Shown: one piece after another, positions 7,822 through 16,395 of the stretch
How the letters are laid out: each line of letters opens with the position of its first letter
How positions within the stretch are numbered: position 1 is the stretch's first letter
The notes under the pieces: model-generated
The model's input: the letters and a program-made list of their open reading frames with translations, nothing else
Database searches by the model: none
Told to the model about the DNA's origin: nothing
Source of the DNA: an uncultured Caldilineaceae bacterium
Lineage (GTDB): Bacteria > Chloroflexota > Anaerolineae > Caldilineales > Caldilineaceae
Direction of reading: 5' to 3'
Length of the DNA stretch: 64,000 nucleotides
Assembly: GCA_951813625.1 (NCBI GenBank)
Contig: CATOTS010000022.1
Coordinates: 62,001-126,000, forward strand
Position numbers and translations under genes: made by a program

Positions 7822-8769
7822 TCAGGCGGCCGGCGCGAGCGACGCCCGGCGAATCCCGTCCAGCTCCGTCGGGCTGAAGACGCCGGCCCGATAGAGATTG
7901 CGGTACTCGTCGGTGACGCTCTGGTCGAATATCATCGGATCATCGGTGTTGATCGTGACCGCAACGCCGTTGTCATGCAGCAGCCGGATGGGATGGGCCG
8001 CCAGGTGGGACACGGCATCCAGCATGACGTTGCTCGTGGGGCACACGTTGAGGCGGATTCGATTGGCGGCGAGCCAGCGCATGACCTCGACCGACTCAGC
8101 TGCGGCGATGCCGTGCTGCACTTCATCCAGTTCAAGCAGCTCAACGGTCCGCCGAATCTCGGCCGCGCCGCCGAATTCGCCCACATGCGCCTTGCGCTTC
8201 ATGCCGGCGGCGCCGGCCTTGGCAAAGAGCGGTGCAACCTCTTCGGGCGCGCAGGCATGTTGGTGATCGTACAGGTCGATCGACAGGAAAAGGCCCAGCT
8301 CGAGCGCCTGGCTCGCCAGCGACATGAGCTCAGGGCTGGCCGCGATCTGACGGGGAATCCCCAGTTCAGGGCGCAGGTCGATCTGCGGCCGGTAGCGGGC
8401 GCGCAATGCTTCGACGTGCCTGCGAACACCGGCCAGGCCGTCGGCATAGTAGGCCGCGCGGCGGATGTCGAAGCTCATCTCCAGGACGACGACACCGTCT
8501 TCGATTGCGTCGCGGAGGGCGGATTCCACCACAAACTCGATGGTCTCGCGGTCGCGCAGATGGGGATCGAGGACATTTGTGGCGTAAACGTGCATCCCGC
8601 CCAGCTTATTCATTTTTGCCGGAGGAGGTTCGAGCGTGCACCCCATGCGATTCTCCAGGTTCCGGCGGCGGGCGCTGAAGTAGGCGTGGCAATGCAGGTC
8701 GACTTTTGGGGCTCTCTTCAGTGCGGTCTGGTCGTCTGCTGAGAGCGCGTTCACAAAATTGGTATGCAT
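7822..8769 (-). CDS. Adenosine deaminase family protein (amidohydrolase)
   Basis: A 315-residue TIM-barrel metallohydrolase related to adenosine/AMP/adenine deaminases. Zinc ligands are visible: H26-x-H28 in KVDLHCHAYF, H195 in KAHVGEFG with catalytic E198, H219 in VQHGIAA and D276 in INTDDPMIF. The sequence between residues 35 and 60 is shorter and unlike true adenosine deaminases, so the nucleobase or nucleoside deaminated is uncertain. An in-frame extension to 8871 starts without a ribosome site; the start at 8769 follows GGGAG at about 12 nt and is preferred. It reads in the same direction as the ABM-GGT operon, 117 nt upstream, and may be transcribed with it. Confidence 0.88.
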   Translation of the reverse strand: MHTNFVNALSADDQTALKRAPKVDLHCHAYFSARRRNLENRMGCTLEPPPAKMNKLGGMHVYATNVLDPHLRDRETIEFVVESALRDAIEDGVVVLEMSFDIRRAAYYADGLAGVRRHVEALRARYRPQIDLRPELGIPRQIAASPELMSLASQALELGLFLSIDLYDHQHACAPEEVAPLFAKAGAAGMKRKAHVGEFGGAAEIRRTVELLELDEVQHGIAAAESVEVMRWLAANRIRLNVCPTSNVMLDAVSHLAAHPIRLLHDNGVAVTINTDDPMIFDQSVTDEYRNLYRAGVFSPTELDGIRRASLAPAA

Positions 8770-9518
8770 GCTGAGTTCACGCTCCCTGCAGATGAGGGCG
8801 GAAGGGGGTCGCGGCGGCCCTAGCATCGGGGCCCGCGGCGCCATTGGAGCGCCCGTGCGCGTGCATCGCACCGCAAGAGTCGCAACTCCTCAGATCGTGG
8901 ACCAAAGAAAGGGGTGCGCGCGAGGAATAAAGGCGGTCGCGGGCGGCCGGCGGCTGCGTCGACGGCCGGCGGCTGTGAGCAAGCAGGGCGTAAGTCGAAA
9001 GGGTATCGAGAGGGTATCGCGTGTCGTACAAAGTAGTCATAAGTCGTAGTCTACGGCGTAAATTCTTTTTCCTTGTGACAGGACGTTTTGGCGGTTCTTC
9101 GTGACAGGACAAAGGGGAGGTCGACTTCCGGGGACAAATGTCGACCAAAAATCGAGAAACAGTGACAAGAGTCGACCAAAAGTCGACCAAAGTAGACAAA
9201 TGGCGACAAAATGGGCGACAAATGCGCGTTCTTGTGTACGGGCGCGATTTATGCGGCAGGCGAGGGGGCGGCGTGTCGGCGGCGCGGGGATGGACGGCGG
9301 CCAGGGAATGGCGGGGCTATGGTTTCGGGCAGAGGTTGTGTTCAGGCGCATAATCGCAATATAGCACATCTCCGGCGTTCATGCCGGAAGAACTGTGAAA
9401 TCGTGTCTTAAGTTTTCAGGTTTTCCAGTTTTTCGTTGCGCCGCCCAGGCCGGTTATTGGATATTGAATACAGGGTACCATGGTTGACGACCTCTTGCTC
9501 GGGATTCTGGGAAATTGG
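8770..9518. other. Gene-poor intergenic region
   Basis: No convincing gene is seen in about 750 bp. Reading frames here lack family signatures and overlap each other. The only structure I see is the cluster of short direct repeats at 9075-9225, listed separately, and the MITE-like element that begins at 9519. Confidence 0.6.
9075..9225. repeat. Cluster of short direct repeats (iteron-like)
   Basis: Two copies of gtgacaggac (9075-9084 and 9101-9110) are followed by three copies of gtcgaccaaa (9140-9149, 9171-9180, 9182-9191) and several gacaaatg or gacaaaatg words (for example 9133-9140, 9195-9202). The spacing is irregular. The words lie in a non-coding stretch upstream of the adenosine-deaminase-like gene. 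They could be binding sites for a regulator or a replication protein, or low-complexity decay; the sequence alone does not decide. Confidence 0.5.
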
Positions 9519-9825
9519 GTAACTACTATGCCACATACAGCGTCTGTCTCGTCCAGTGCTTCATCCTCGCCGCCATTCAGATTATCTGATTGCGTATTCG
9601 GTTGGCCGCCGCCACGTTGGATAAGCCGCACAGCAGGCATGACGACGTACTGTCGGTGAGCGCTGGTTTTGGAGGGGGGCGTTGCGGGGGGAGTCCCCCC
9701 GCACAAGGGAGGGCCGCAGGCCCGACCGTCCCAAAAGCAAGGAGATAGTAAAGCGGAGTGAGGAGAGAGAAAACAACTCGCTCGCCCCATTCAGGGTCGC
9801 AGACTGATTGCGGCTGAGTAGTTAC
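9519..9825 (-). mobile_element. MITE-like element, family A copy 2 (complete, inverted)
   Basis: A 307-bp element in the opposite orientation to copy 1. Its ends are gtaactacta at 9519-9528 and ctgagtagttac at 9814-9825. The double-hairpin core lies at about 9667-9731. Internal sequence follows copy 1 closely in reverse complement, including the cgcaatcagataatctgaat palindrome end and the cgctcaccgacagtacgtcg segment. It has no coding capacity. Confidence 0.8.
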
Positions 9826-10050
9826 GAAATTGGCTTTAGCCATTCATTTGGCTATCTTGTCGAGCCGCCTTTTTGCGGGACGGCTGCAGTGCGGACCCGT
9901 ACGTGTACCTGTTGGCGCGGCAGCGGGGGTGTGGGCGTCCACGTAGGGGCGCGAAGGAAAACGGGGGGGGTAAGGGAAGGATCCACGAAGGGACACCGGT
10001 TTACGCGGCGGGGGGAACGGGGGCGCGGGCGGCAGTGGGCAGGCGGCAGT

Positions 10051-10072
10051 GGGCAGGCGCCAAGGCCTGCCC
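10051..10072 (-). terminator. GC hairpin downstream of the LOG-family gene
   Basis: Perfect 8-bp arms gggcaggc (10051-10058) and gcctgccc (10065-10072) with a 6-nt loop, 11 nt past the stop of the minus-strand gene at 10084. There is no strong T tract, so it may be a weak terminator or an mRNA 3' end stabiliser. It is preceded by a direct repeat of ggcggcagtgggca. Confidence 0.4.
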
Positions 10073-10083
10073 CTGCGGGCTGA

Positions 10084-10842
10084 TTATCTATTCGTCTCCA
10101 GTGCCCGCCGCGTCGCGTCGCGGGCTGCCGCGGCGGACTTTTCGCACCAGCTGGCCTGTGCCGACAATCCCTGCCAGATCTGGTCGTGGACTTCCTGCGG
10201 CGAATCGGCCAGCCGCATCAGGTCGATATCGGGCGCGGAGATGTTTCCCGCGGCCAGCATCGAGTCCTGCAGCCAGTCCAACAGCCCGCGCCAGTAGCCG
10301 CTGTTGTACAGGACGACCGGGAAGCTCCGAATCTTGCCGGTCTGGATGAGGGTCAAAGCTTCGAACAGCTCGTCCAGCGTCCCGAAGCCGCCGGGGAAGA
10401 TGACAAAGCCCTGCGAGTACTTGACGAAGTTCAACTTGCGCACGAAGAAGTAACGGAATTCGATGCCGATGTCGATGAATTGATTCAGCCCCTGCTCGAA
10501 AGGGAGCTCGATGCCGAGGCCGACCGAGGCGCCTTCGGCCGGCTGGGCGCCGCGGTTGCCGGCCTCCATGATGCCTGGACCGCCGCCGGTGATCACCGTA
10601 AGGCCGGATTCAGCCAGGAGGCGCGCCGTCTCGACAGCTGCCCGGTAGTTGGGATCGTCGGGCTGGGTGCGCGCCGAACCGAAGACCGAGACCGCCGTTC
10701 CGAGCCCGGCCAGCGTGTCAAAGCCTTCGACGAACTCGCCCATGATACGGAACACACGCCACGGGTCGCTCTCGGTGAATGGCTCGTTATCCGATACCGG
10801 TGATTCGAGGATACACTCGTCCTGGGTCCTACGCATCAGCAT
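10084..10842 (-). CDS. LOG family protein (TIGR00730 Rossmann-fold, lysine-decarboxylase-like)
   Basis: A 252-residue protein of the LOG/YgdH family, whose characterised members hydrolyse nucleoside 5'-monophosphates to base and ribose 5-phosphate (cytokinin-activating activity in plants; nucleotide hygiene in bacteria). The two diagnostic motifs are present: GGGPGIMEAGNRG at about 86-98 and PGGFGTLDE at 150-158. The ATG at 10842 is preceded by GGGAGG at 7 nt, so it is preferred over the upstream TTG at 10857. The first ~45 residues are an extension typical of the longer subfamily. It is followed on the same strand by a GC hairpin and preceded, 29 nt away, by a sulfatase, possibly co-transcribed. 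Confidence 0.92.
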   Translation of the reverse strand: MLMRRTQDECILESPVSDNEPFTESDPWRVFRIMGEFVEGFDTLAGLGTAVSVFGSARTQPDDPNYRAAVETARLLAESGLTVITGGGPGIMEAGNRGAQPAEGASVGLGIELPFEQGLNQFIDIGIEFRYFFVRKLNFVKYSQGFVIFPGGFGTLDELFEALTLIQTGKIRSFPVVLYNSGYWRGLLDWLQDSMLAAGNISAPDIDLMRLADSPQEVHDQIWQGLSAQASWCEKSAAAARDATRRALETNR

Positions 10843-10871
10843 TCGATGTCCTCCCAACAGTCCAGCCTTCC

Positions 10872-12239
10872 TCAGTAGCCTGCATTGACGTAATCGTCCT
10901 GCGCGCCGGGGCCAAAGCCCAGCTCAAACCGCCGCTGGCGGAACTTTTTCAGAACAGGAGCATAGCGGGGCTCGTCGAGCAGGTTTTCGCGTTCCGCCGG
11001 ATCGTGTTCCAGATCGAATAGCACCTCCGGCATGTCCTCGCCATAGTATTGGTACTTGAGCGCATCCCACTTGATCATCAGGTTGCGGGCGCGAAACTGG
11101 CTGACGCTCTCATTGTTCCAGTTCGAACCATCGCCGCGGAGAAGGGGCGCAAGGCTGCGGCTGTCCAACCCTTGCGGCGCGGGAATGTCGCAAAGTTCGC
11201 ACAGCGTTGCAAACAGGTCGCAGAGATTGACGTTTTCGTCGACGACCCTGCCGCCGGCGAATGAATTGGGCCAGCGAACGATCAGGGGCACGCGGGCGCT
11301 GGCTTCGAAGAACTTCTGCTTTTCCCAGATGCCGTGCTGGCCCAACATCTCACCATGATCGCTGGTGTAGACAATGATCCAGTCGTCGAGGTTCTGGCCC
11401 ACGTGCGTCAACGCGTCGAGCAGCGCGCCGTACATCCCGTCGATCGTCTCGATCATGCCGTAGTAGCCGGCCGCCGCCCGGCGCAGCTCGCGCGGTGAGG
11501 CATCGACACCTGGCCGCACCTGCCGCTGACTCAGGAAGGGATGGTCAAAGACGGGCTCGTCGAGAAACGGTTCGACCCGGTTCAGATAGTAGGTAAACTT
11601 TTCTTCGTCGGTGAAGTAGGGGTAATGGGGCTGGTTGAGGCTCACCTTGAGCAACAGCGGCCGCTGCGGCTGCTGCCGGTCGTAGTACGGGTCGGTAAAG
11701 TATTGCTGGATGAAGTCGAGCGCGCCCGTGAAGGTATACTCGTCCTGGACAATGTGAGGCGAATGGCCGACGCCCGCCCGCAGCACTTCCTTCGTGTCAC
11801 TCCATTTCATCGAGCGCAAGTCCTTCGTGTAGCGAGCAAAGGAGTCTTCGTCCCGCTCGGCCACGAAGTGAGGAGAGACCTGCATCGCTGAGCCAATGCG
11901 CTGGCTCCAGCCTTGCATCTGGTCCGGCCCGTTGTGGTGCAGTTTCCCGGCTGCGACGGTGTGATAGGCGAACTGGCTGAAGCGGCGGGAAAATGTCATG
12001 TGGCCGGCCGGCAAATCGTGCGCGAAAATCTCGCATCCGCACGTGCGCGGGAACTGGCCCGACATCATCGCCTGTCTGCCCGGGATGCATATTGGCGAGG
12101 GCGTATAGGCGTTGCGGAAGACAACGCCGCTCTGGGCCAGGCGGTCCAGGGTAGGCGTGCGCACGACGGGGTCGCCTTCGAAGCCGGTGATGTCGGCGCG
12201 ATGTTCGTCGCTCATCAGGAAGAGAATGTTCGGTGGCAT
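10872..12239 (-). CDS. Type I sulfatase, CxPGR-motif subfamily
   Basis: A 455-residue sulfatase of the alkaline-phosphatase superfamily. N-terminal metal ligands are in NILFLMSDEHRAD, and the catalytic signature reads C51-I-P-G-R in PSPICIPGRQAMMSG, which still fits C-x-P-x-R for formylglycine conversion. A downstream metal motif VYTSDHGEMLGQHG is present. No signal peptide is seen. A GGAG ribosome site precedes the start by 9 nt. The 29-nt gap to the LOG-family gene suggests one transcript. It shares only the family fold with the sulfatase at 2076-3479, so the two probably have different sulfated substrates, such as polysaccharide breakdown products. Confidence 0.93.
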   Translation of the reverse strand: MPPNILFLMSDEHRADITGFEGDPVVRTPTLDRLAQSGVVFRNAYTPSPICIPGRQAMMSGQFPRTCGCEIFAHDLPAGHMTFSRRFSQFAYHTVAAGKLHHNGPDQMQGWSQRIGSAMQVSPHFVAERDEDSFARYTKDLRSMKWSDTKEVLRAGVGHSPHIVQDEYTFTGALDFIQQYFTDPYYDRQQPQRPLLLKVSLNQPHYPYFTDEEKFTYYLNRVEPFLDEPVFDHPFLSQRQVRPGVDASPRELRRAAAGYYGMIETIDGMYGALLDALTHVGQNLDDWIIVYTSDHGEMLGQHGIWEKQKFFEASARVPLIVRWPNSFAGGRVVDENVNLCDLFATLCELCDIPAPQGLDSRSLAPLLRGDGSNWNNESVSQFRARNLMIKWDALKYQYYGEDMPEVLFDLEHDPAERENLLDEPRYAPVLKKFRQRRFELGFGPGAQDDYVNAGY

Positions 12240-12500
12240 CGGCCTAACTCCGGTGGGAAGGATGTGGGGAAAAGGGGCCCGCGGAGGCGGTCTGACTCCA
12301 GTTCAAGGGGCGTTTGTGTGTTCTCTGTTGTGGCAGAGGAAAGTCCAATCCGGGCGGTCTGCAACTGCCGGCGGGCCCATTTTATCACGCGCGCTGCTGC
12401 CGTTCCCAACGGTACGCTCCCAGGGGTGCAGCCGAGATTTTTGCGCGAGGGAGGTGTAGACTATAGGGAGGACAATCAAAGGGAAAGGGAGGGGGTTGTG

Positions 12501-12917
12501 ATGGACAAGGAAAAGGCGAGGGCGAAGTTTTTGGGGGAGGCAGAAGCTGTATTTGAGCGGATGTGGTCGGGGGGTGCAGTGCGCTTGCAAGCTACGTTGG
12601 ACGAAATGGCGGCGGAGTTGGCGCCGCAGCGTCAGAAGTTGATGGGGGAATTGCTGGGGAAATTCGTGCAGCAACATGGGGATGGGAGTTATGAAGAGGT
12701 GGTGTGTCCGGCGTGTGGGGAGAAGATGAAGTCGAGTGGTCGGCGGAGGCGGAAAGTGTTACATGCCGAAGGGGAGGCAACGATCGAGCGGGGCTATCAC
12801 CGTTGTCCGGAATGTGGGCGAGGGATTTTTCCCCTGGATCGAAGGCTCCACCTGACGCGGCGTAGTTGGACGCCGGCGACGATTGCCCAAGCGCTGCGGC
12901 CTGGTATAGCGAGTTGA
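12501..12917 (+). pseudogene. Transposase N-terminal fragment, ISKra4-like (copy 1)
   Basis: The frame beginning MDKEKARAKFLGEAEAVF at 12501 carries a zinc-ribbon pair (VCPACGEKM and RCPECGRG) and the helix RRLHLTRRSWTPATIAQAL, as in ISKra4-type transposases. Homology stops abruptly at about 12900 and the frame closes after 138 residues, so the catalytic domain is missing. A second 5' fragment of the same transposase lies on the other strand at 61607-62208 and continues further. A GGGAGGGGG ribosome site is retained. The break point joins directly to a nuclease-tail relic on the minus strand. Confidence 0.75.
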
Positions 12918-13153
12918 CGCATGTTGGTCTGTCCAAGAAACGCAAAAATCCTGGATGCACCCTGCTGCAACTCATGCCTCCCCGCGATACTTAGCAGGTG
13001 AAACCCCTTGCCTTCTTCCAGTATCTCATTCACTGACAGAATCTGCCTCCGGGGATAGGGGACGCCGTTGATGTCCAGATCGCCCGCCCGGGCCATGAAC
13101 TGTCCGGAGTTGTGCTGCTGTCTATCCCCCAGCGGTTCCATGATGGCATGCAT
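12918..13153 (-). pseudogene. Relic of a methyltransferase/restriction-endonuclease-like C-terminal domain (copy 1)
   Basis: About 60 residues match the better preserved relic at 17611-17958. Both share the order (E/A)PLG(D/E)R, FMA(R/Q)AGDL, NG..Y.R.QILSV.EIL and IAGRHELQ. This pattern resembles the nuclease-like tail found after N4/N6 DNA-methyltransferases. The relic begins at 13153 without the upstream VEVKGGK strand and runs into the ISKra4-like fragment at about 12915. It is not expected to be functional. Confidence 0.5.
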
Positions 13154-13324
13154 CGTGAAGAGGGGAACCCATTCTCACATGCGCAAGTCGGCGGGGAATT
13201 CGTCTGTTACCAAAACGCTATCATCGCCGTCCACGTGAAGCCTCAGCAAAGCATTCAGCGTCTCTAGCCGTGACCTTCGGGAATGGCTGCGGAACGACCT
13301 TGCCGCCTCTCTCAATCGCTCAGA

Positions 13325-13515
13325 AAACCGGCAACTCCTTTGTGCCCCGCCAGAGCTGGGACTTGTCATCACAGTCGCCGCATTTGCTACTGCCATCAGT
13401 TGAGAGAAACGATTGGTCCGTCTCAACTATGCCATGCAGAAAAGTCTCGTTGTTCTCTACCATCGCCTCTCTGATCCGTATCTTCATGTACCAGGCCGTC
13501 TATTGGTTTAAATCG
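13325..13515 (-). pseudogene. IS1595-like transposase remnant
   Basis: Reading the minus strand just right of the nuclease relic gives the segments AWYMKIRIREAMVENN and FLHGIVETDQSFLSTDG. These resemble the 'W..(K)HRIREAM' helix and 'G.VE.DETY.GG' catalytic Asp-Glu motif of IS1595/ISXO2-type DDE transposases, with the acidic pair degraded to D-Q. Only about 60 codons remain before a stop. The right end is cut by the IS982 element that begins at 13520. It is a weak but multi-motif match. Confidence 0.5.
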
Positions 13516-13519
13516 TAAC

Positions 13520-14533
13520 TAACCCGAGTTCGGGGTTAGATTCGGGCAGGCAAAAGAGCCAAGTCTTTGTCAGAGAGATGGAGAGATTGCTTCTTGGGTT
13601 GCCAAGTGTAGGCAATCAGCCTGGCGATGAGATTGACGATAAAGTTGGTTTGGCTCCGGTGACGGGTATGTTCAATCTGCGGGATATTCTTGAGCTGGTC
13701 AACGATGGTCCCGATGACGAAGCGCTTACGCGTGAGCATCTTGTCTTCGAGAACAACGAGTCGATTCTGCATGTTTTTGCGGATGGGCGTGATCGGCAAC
13801 GGGCGGTCTGCCGCCTTCAATTGCAGTCCGCGTGCGAAGAGTTGCTCAAAGAGAGCTGGGGAGAGATAGCCGCGGTCGCCGACCAGCTTGCCCCATAGGT
13901 TTTTGGTCATCTGTGGGACCGGTTTGCGGTCATCTATGTTGCCAGGCGTGAGTTGAACCGCCAGCAATTCACCCTGGACATTGACAATCAGATGGAGCTT
14001 GAAGCCATAGAACCATCCCATGCTGCTCTTGCCGCGCGTGGCCACCTCGGCAAAGACCCGGTGGCGGGCGATGCGCCGGTTGTGGCAGACGGACAACGGG
14101 GTCGAATCGATGAATGCCACCCCTTTCGTCTGGCCAAAGCGCCCACGCAGATAGAGACACATGGCTGGCAGGGCTGATGGCATTCACGCCACAAAGCGCG
14201 TGTAACTGACCAGTGTAGGGAATTCACTGCGCATATCCTCACATACGTGCTGCACATCGTAGGCCTTGAAATCGCGATAATGCGACTGGTGAAAGTGAAT
14301 CAGAATCGTCATTACTTCACTTAAGCTCAACCGCGGCGCCGGCCCTCGCTTGCGCGTCACGCCTAACAGCTTGGCACTCTCCCGTGTACCCAACCACTGA
14401 CAGAAATCATCGACATGACAAAACAGTTTGAGTATACTCATTCTTGAGCGCCTTTCCTTGCTGGAGAATTTCGGTTGCAGAACTTCAATTCTACCAGCTT
14501 GTGAAGGTGCTCACTTACTCCGAATTCAGGTTA
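13520..14533 (-). mobile_element. IS982-family insertion sequence (inactive)
   Basis: The ends form imperfect terminal inverted repeats: taacccgagttcggggttaga from 13520, and the reverse complement of 14513-14533, taacctgaattcggagtaagt; 17 of 21 positions agree. The 1,014-bp unit carries one transposase frame interrupted by a nonsense codon (see 13536-14441). A target-site duplication is not evident. The left end abuts the IS1595-like remnant, so it landed in an already mobile-element-rich area. Confidence 0.8.
13536..14441 (-). pseudogene. IS982-family transposase, interrupted by an in-frame TGA
   Basis: The N-terminal part (85 codons, MSILKLFCHVDDFCQWLG) and the C-terminal part (215 codons) are in the same frame. 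A single TGA at 14184-14186 separates YTRFVA from MPSALPAM, where family members normally read a Leu. The C-terminal part keeps DDE-type motifs: FIDSTPLSVCHNRR, YGFKLHLIVN, TPGNIDDRK and VGDRGY. An insertion (ADRPLPITP) lies near GLQLKA. Loss of activity is recent, because only one nonsense change is seen in an otherwise good protein. Confidence 0.85.
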
Positions 14534-14554
14534 CTCAAGAACAATGCTGACTTT

Positions 14555-14911
14555 TCAAAGACGATGTAACTGCGAACCGATGCAGATCGTGCTCATCACA
14601 AGCATACCCCATATCAAAAACATAAAAATCCCGATGACCCTGTACATTAGAATCAGACGTCTGTACTTGCCTGGTTCTCTCGGAGCGACCTCTATGAATT
14701 GCGATAGCGGCTCGATTTGAAAGAGATTCCTAGGCCAAAGAACTATCGCGTCGATCTCTTCATCCGTCATCTTTCGATTACACTTCAGGTAGCGTTGAGA
14801 GATCCTCGCATACATTGCTAACAGCTTGTCGGGGCGGCACACAGAAAAGAATATATATACACCAAAAGCGATAAGTAGAACTGACACAACACCGAGAATA
14901 AGAAATCGCAT
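14555..14911 (-). CDS. Small hypothetical membrane protein (two TM segments)
   Basis: A 118-residue protein that I do not recognise. It has a hydrophobic N-terminal segment (about residues 3-23), a basic and acidic middle with a DEEIDAIVLWPRN stretch, and a second hydrophobic segment (about 86-108). It is trapped between an IS982 element and an IS3 derivative, in lower-GC sequence than the housekeeping genes. Its frame is intact. Small two-TM proteins in RHS loci are sometimes orphan immunity proteins, but nothing beyond its position supports that here. Confidence 0.55.
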   Translation of the reverse strand: MRFLILGVVSVLLIAFGVYIFFSVCRPDKLLAMYARISQRYLKCNRKMTDEEIDAIVLWPRNLFQIEPLSQFIEVAPREPGKYRRLILMYRVIGIFMFLIWGMLVMSTICIGSQLHRL

Positions 14912-14950
14912 TACACTCTAACTCTACCTACGAAACCCTACAGATATGGT

Positions 14951-15616
14951 TGGCCCCAATCGTTAGACCACGAAATGGGAAAAATAAGGTGCATTTAGGT
15001 GAATGCGGCCGGCTTTGAACAGAGCACGAAGTGCTCTTCCGACGGCGTGCGATAGTTGAGACTTTGATGTGGTCTCTCATGGCTGTAGAAGTCGAAATAG
15101 GCGGTCAGCCCAGCGTGCAGCTAACGGACCGTATCATACTGGTTGAGATAGATGTTTTCGTACTTGACGCTGCGCCATAGGCGTTCGCAGAAGACGTTGT
15201 CGAGGGCGCGGCCGCGGCCATCCATGCTGACTTGTATGTTGGCTGCGAGCAGGCAGGCGGTGAAGGCATCAGCCGTGAACTGTGCACCCTAGTCGGTGTT
15301 GAAGATCTTGAGCCGCCCGATCTGTTCATAAAGTTCTGCTTCCTGCTCCCGTTGCTTGCGCTCGCAACTGCGGGCGAAGACGTTGGGCCCGTCTTCCAGC
15401 AATTGCCGTTTCCAGGCCCGTATCATGTTGGCATGAACCTCGTGTTCACTCGACAACTGGCTAATCGTCTTGCTGCCTTCAAGCGCTTCCAGCGCAATCC
15501 GAAACTTGTAGGCCGCCGAGTGTCGCCGCCGTTTCTTGACCATCGTGCTGCCCCTCCACAGGCTGGGTGAACTGCTCCATTATACACCTTAGCTTGTGGT
15601 CCAGTTTTTGGGGCCA
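14951..15616 (-). mobile_element. IS3-family element, internally deleted
   Basis: The outer ends are tggccccaatcgttagacca at 14951-14970 and, read from the other side, tggccccaaaaactggacca ending at 15616; both start TGGCCCCA and share GACCAC. The 666-bp unit encodes the start of OrfA fused directly to the tail of OrfB, so about half of a normal ~1.2-1.5-kb IS3 element is missing. A second copy of the OrfA end lies at 18420-18545. The right side joins an RHS gene fragment. Confidence 0.82.
14995..15543 (-). pseudogene. IS3-family transposase OrfA'-'OrfB chimera
   Basis: OrfA begins MVKKRRRHSAAYKFRIALEA with an HTH (ISQLSSEHEVHANMIRAWKR) and a leucine-rich tail. After EQIGRLKIFNTD the frame jumps to the end of the OrfB integrase core: GAQFTADAFTACLLAA, MDGRGRALDNVFCERLWRS, then HERPHQSLNYRTPSEEHF, with stop codons after FNTD and after TVR. 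The first catalytic Asp region is deleted. It cannot encode an active transposase. Confidence 0.85.
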
Positions 15617-16110
15617 AGCTCAATCGCCCGTCGCGTCGCGCTCGGCGCCGTAGGCGTAGTAAGCGCGGCTGGCTGTGGCGGCCCCCGCGCCGTCGGTTGT
15701 CAGCGAGGTGCTGCCGAGGTGGTCTCCGTGCAGGTGGAAGAGGTCGCCGCCGCGCTTGACCGCAATGCGCAGGCCGCCGAAGCTGTAGTGGCTGACCGTC
15801 GTCGTTACGCCGCCCGTCACCTCCTCTTCGTAGTGGGCGAAGAAGGTGTAGGTCGTGGTCGTGCCGCTGGTCTTCTTGACACGCGCGCCGTCGACGTCGT
15901 ACCAGTACTGCTCCAGAAGGTCGCCGTTGTTGTCCTGTACCTGCGACAGCCGGTTCTGCGCGTCCCAGACGAGCGTCTGCCGGCTTGACAGACCCTTGTT
16001 GCGCTTGACCATGTTGCCGTTGGCGTCGCCGCCGGAGCTGTCGACAAAGCCGATGCGGCCGACCGCATGGCACGGCCGGGCGTAACCACAGTTCTTCCCG
16101 ATGCAAGAGG
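15617..16110 (-). pseudogene. RHS-repeat fragment (end of core), paralogue of the main RHS gene
   Basis: About 130 clean codons match residues of the large RHS protein: NGNMVKRNKGL, QTLVWDAQNRLSQVQD, NNGDLLEQYWYDVDG, VKKTSGTTTTYTFFAHYEEE, VTGGVTTTVSHYSFGG, HGDHLGSTSLTTD and RAYYAYGAERDATGD. The fragment stops at the IS3 end (15616), just before the region where the RHS core closes. No start is present. Similarity to the main gene is high enough to imply a recent duplication or an array unit. A lipoprotein fragment lies directly upstream on the same strand. Confidence 0.8.
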
Positions 16111-16395
16111 TCAGCCGCAGCGGGCAGGCCGTTCGCTCCAGATGTCACCATCGATTTCAATCGCTTCAATCGAGCCCGGCCATGATCTGAGGATGCAGAG
16201 TTCAAGATTTCCATCATCATCCACTTCGCGGTAACTGTCTGCAATATCCTCAAGGGTCCGTGGGTGAACCTCGAACTCGCTCATCCCAAATTCAGGTGAA
16301 ATCCTTTCCAGCGGTTCCCGTCCAGGATATCTATGATTGAAAAAGCCGCTAACTGAGAATCCCTCTTCAATGTAATAGAGTTCCAGTTCGGTCAT
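16111..16395 (-). pseudogene. Fragment of a lipoprotein paralogous to the RHS-linked lipoprotein
   Basis: The 94 codons from MTELELYYIEEGF match the second repeat of the lipoprotein at 19127-20413: LELWYEQEGF there equals LELYYIEEGF here, followed by ISPEFGM for ITPDFRM, and LCILRSWPGSIEAIEI for ICILRPWPDSIEAIEV. The 5' part is replaced by an IS630 fragment at about 16396. The end overlaps the RHS fragment. It is therefore a truncated second copy of the lipoprotein next to a truncated second RHS. Confidence 0.7.

Noticed and set aside
8770..8871. N-terminal 34-residue extension of the adenosine-deaminase-like gene
   Set aside because: It is proline- and arginine-rich with no ribosome site; the shorter start fits the family and is preceded by GGGAG.
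9037..9369. Minus-strand gene of 110 codons in the repeat cluster
   Set aside because: Its sequence simply translates the gtcgaccaaa-type repeats; it has no recognisable motif and no clear ribosome site.
14951..15616. IS3 element simply inserted into the RHS fragment
   Set aside because: The left side of the element does not continue the RHS sequence and no 3-4-bp target duplication is seen, so the join is a rearrangement rather than a clean insertion.
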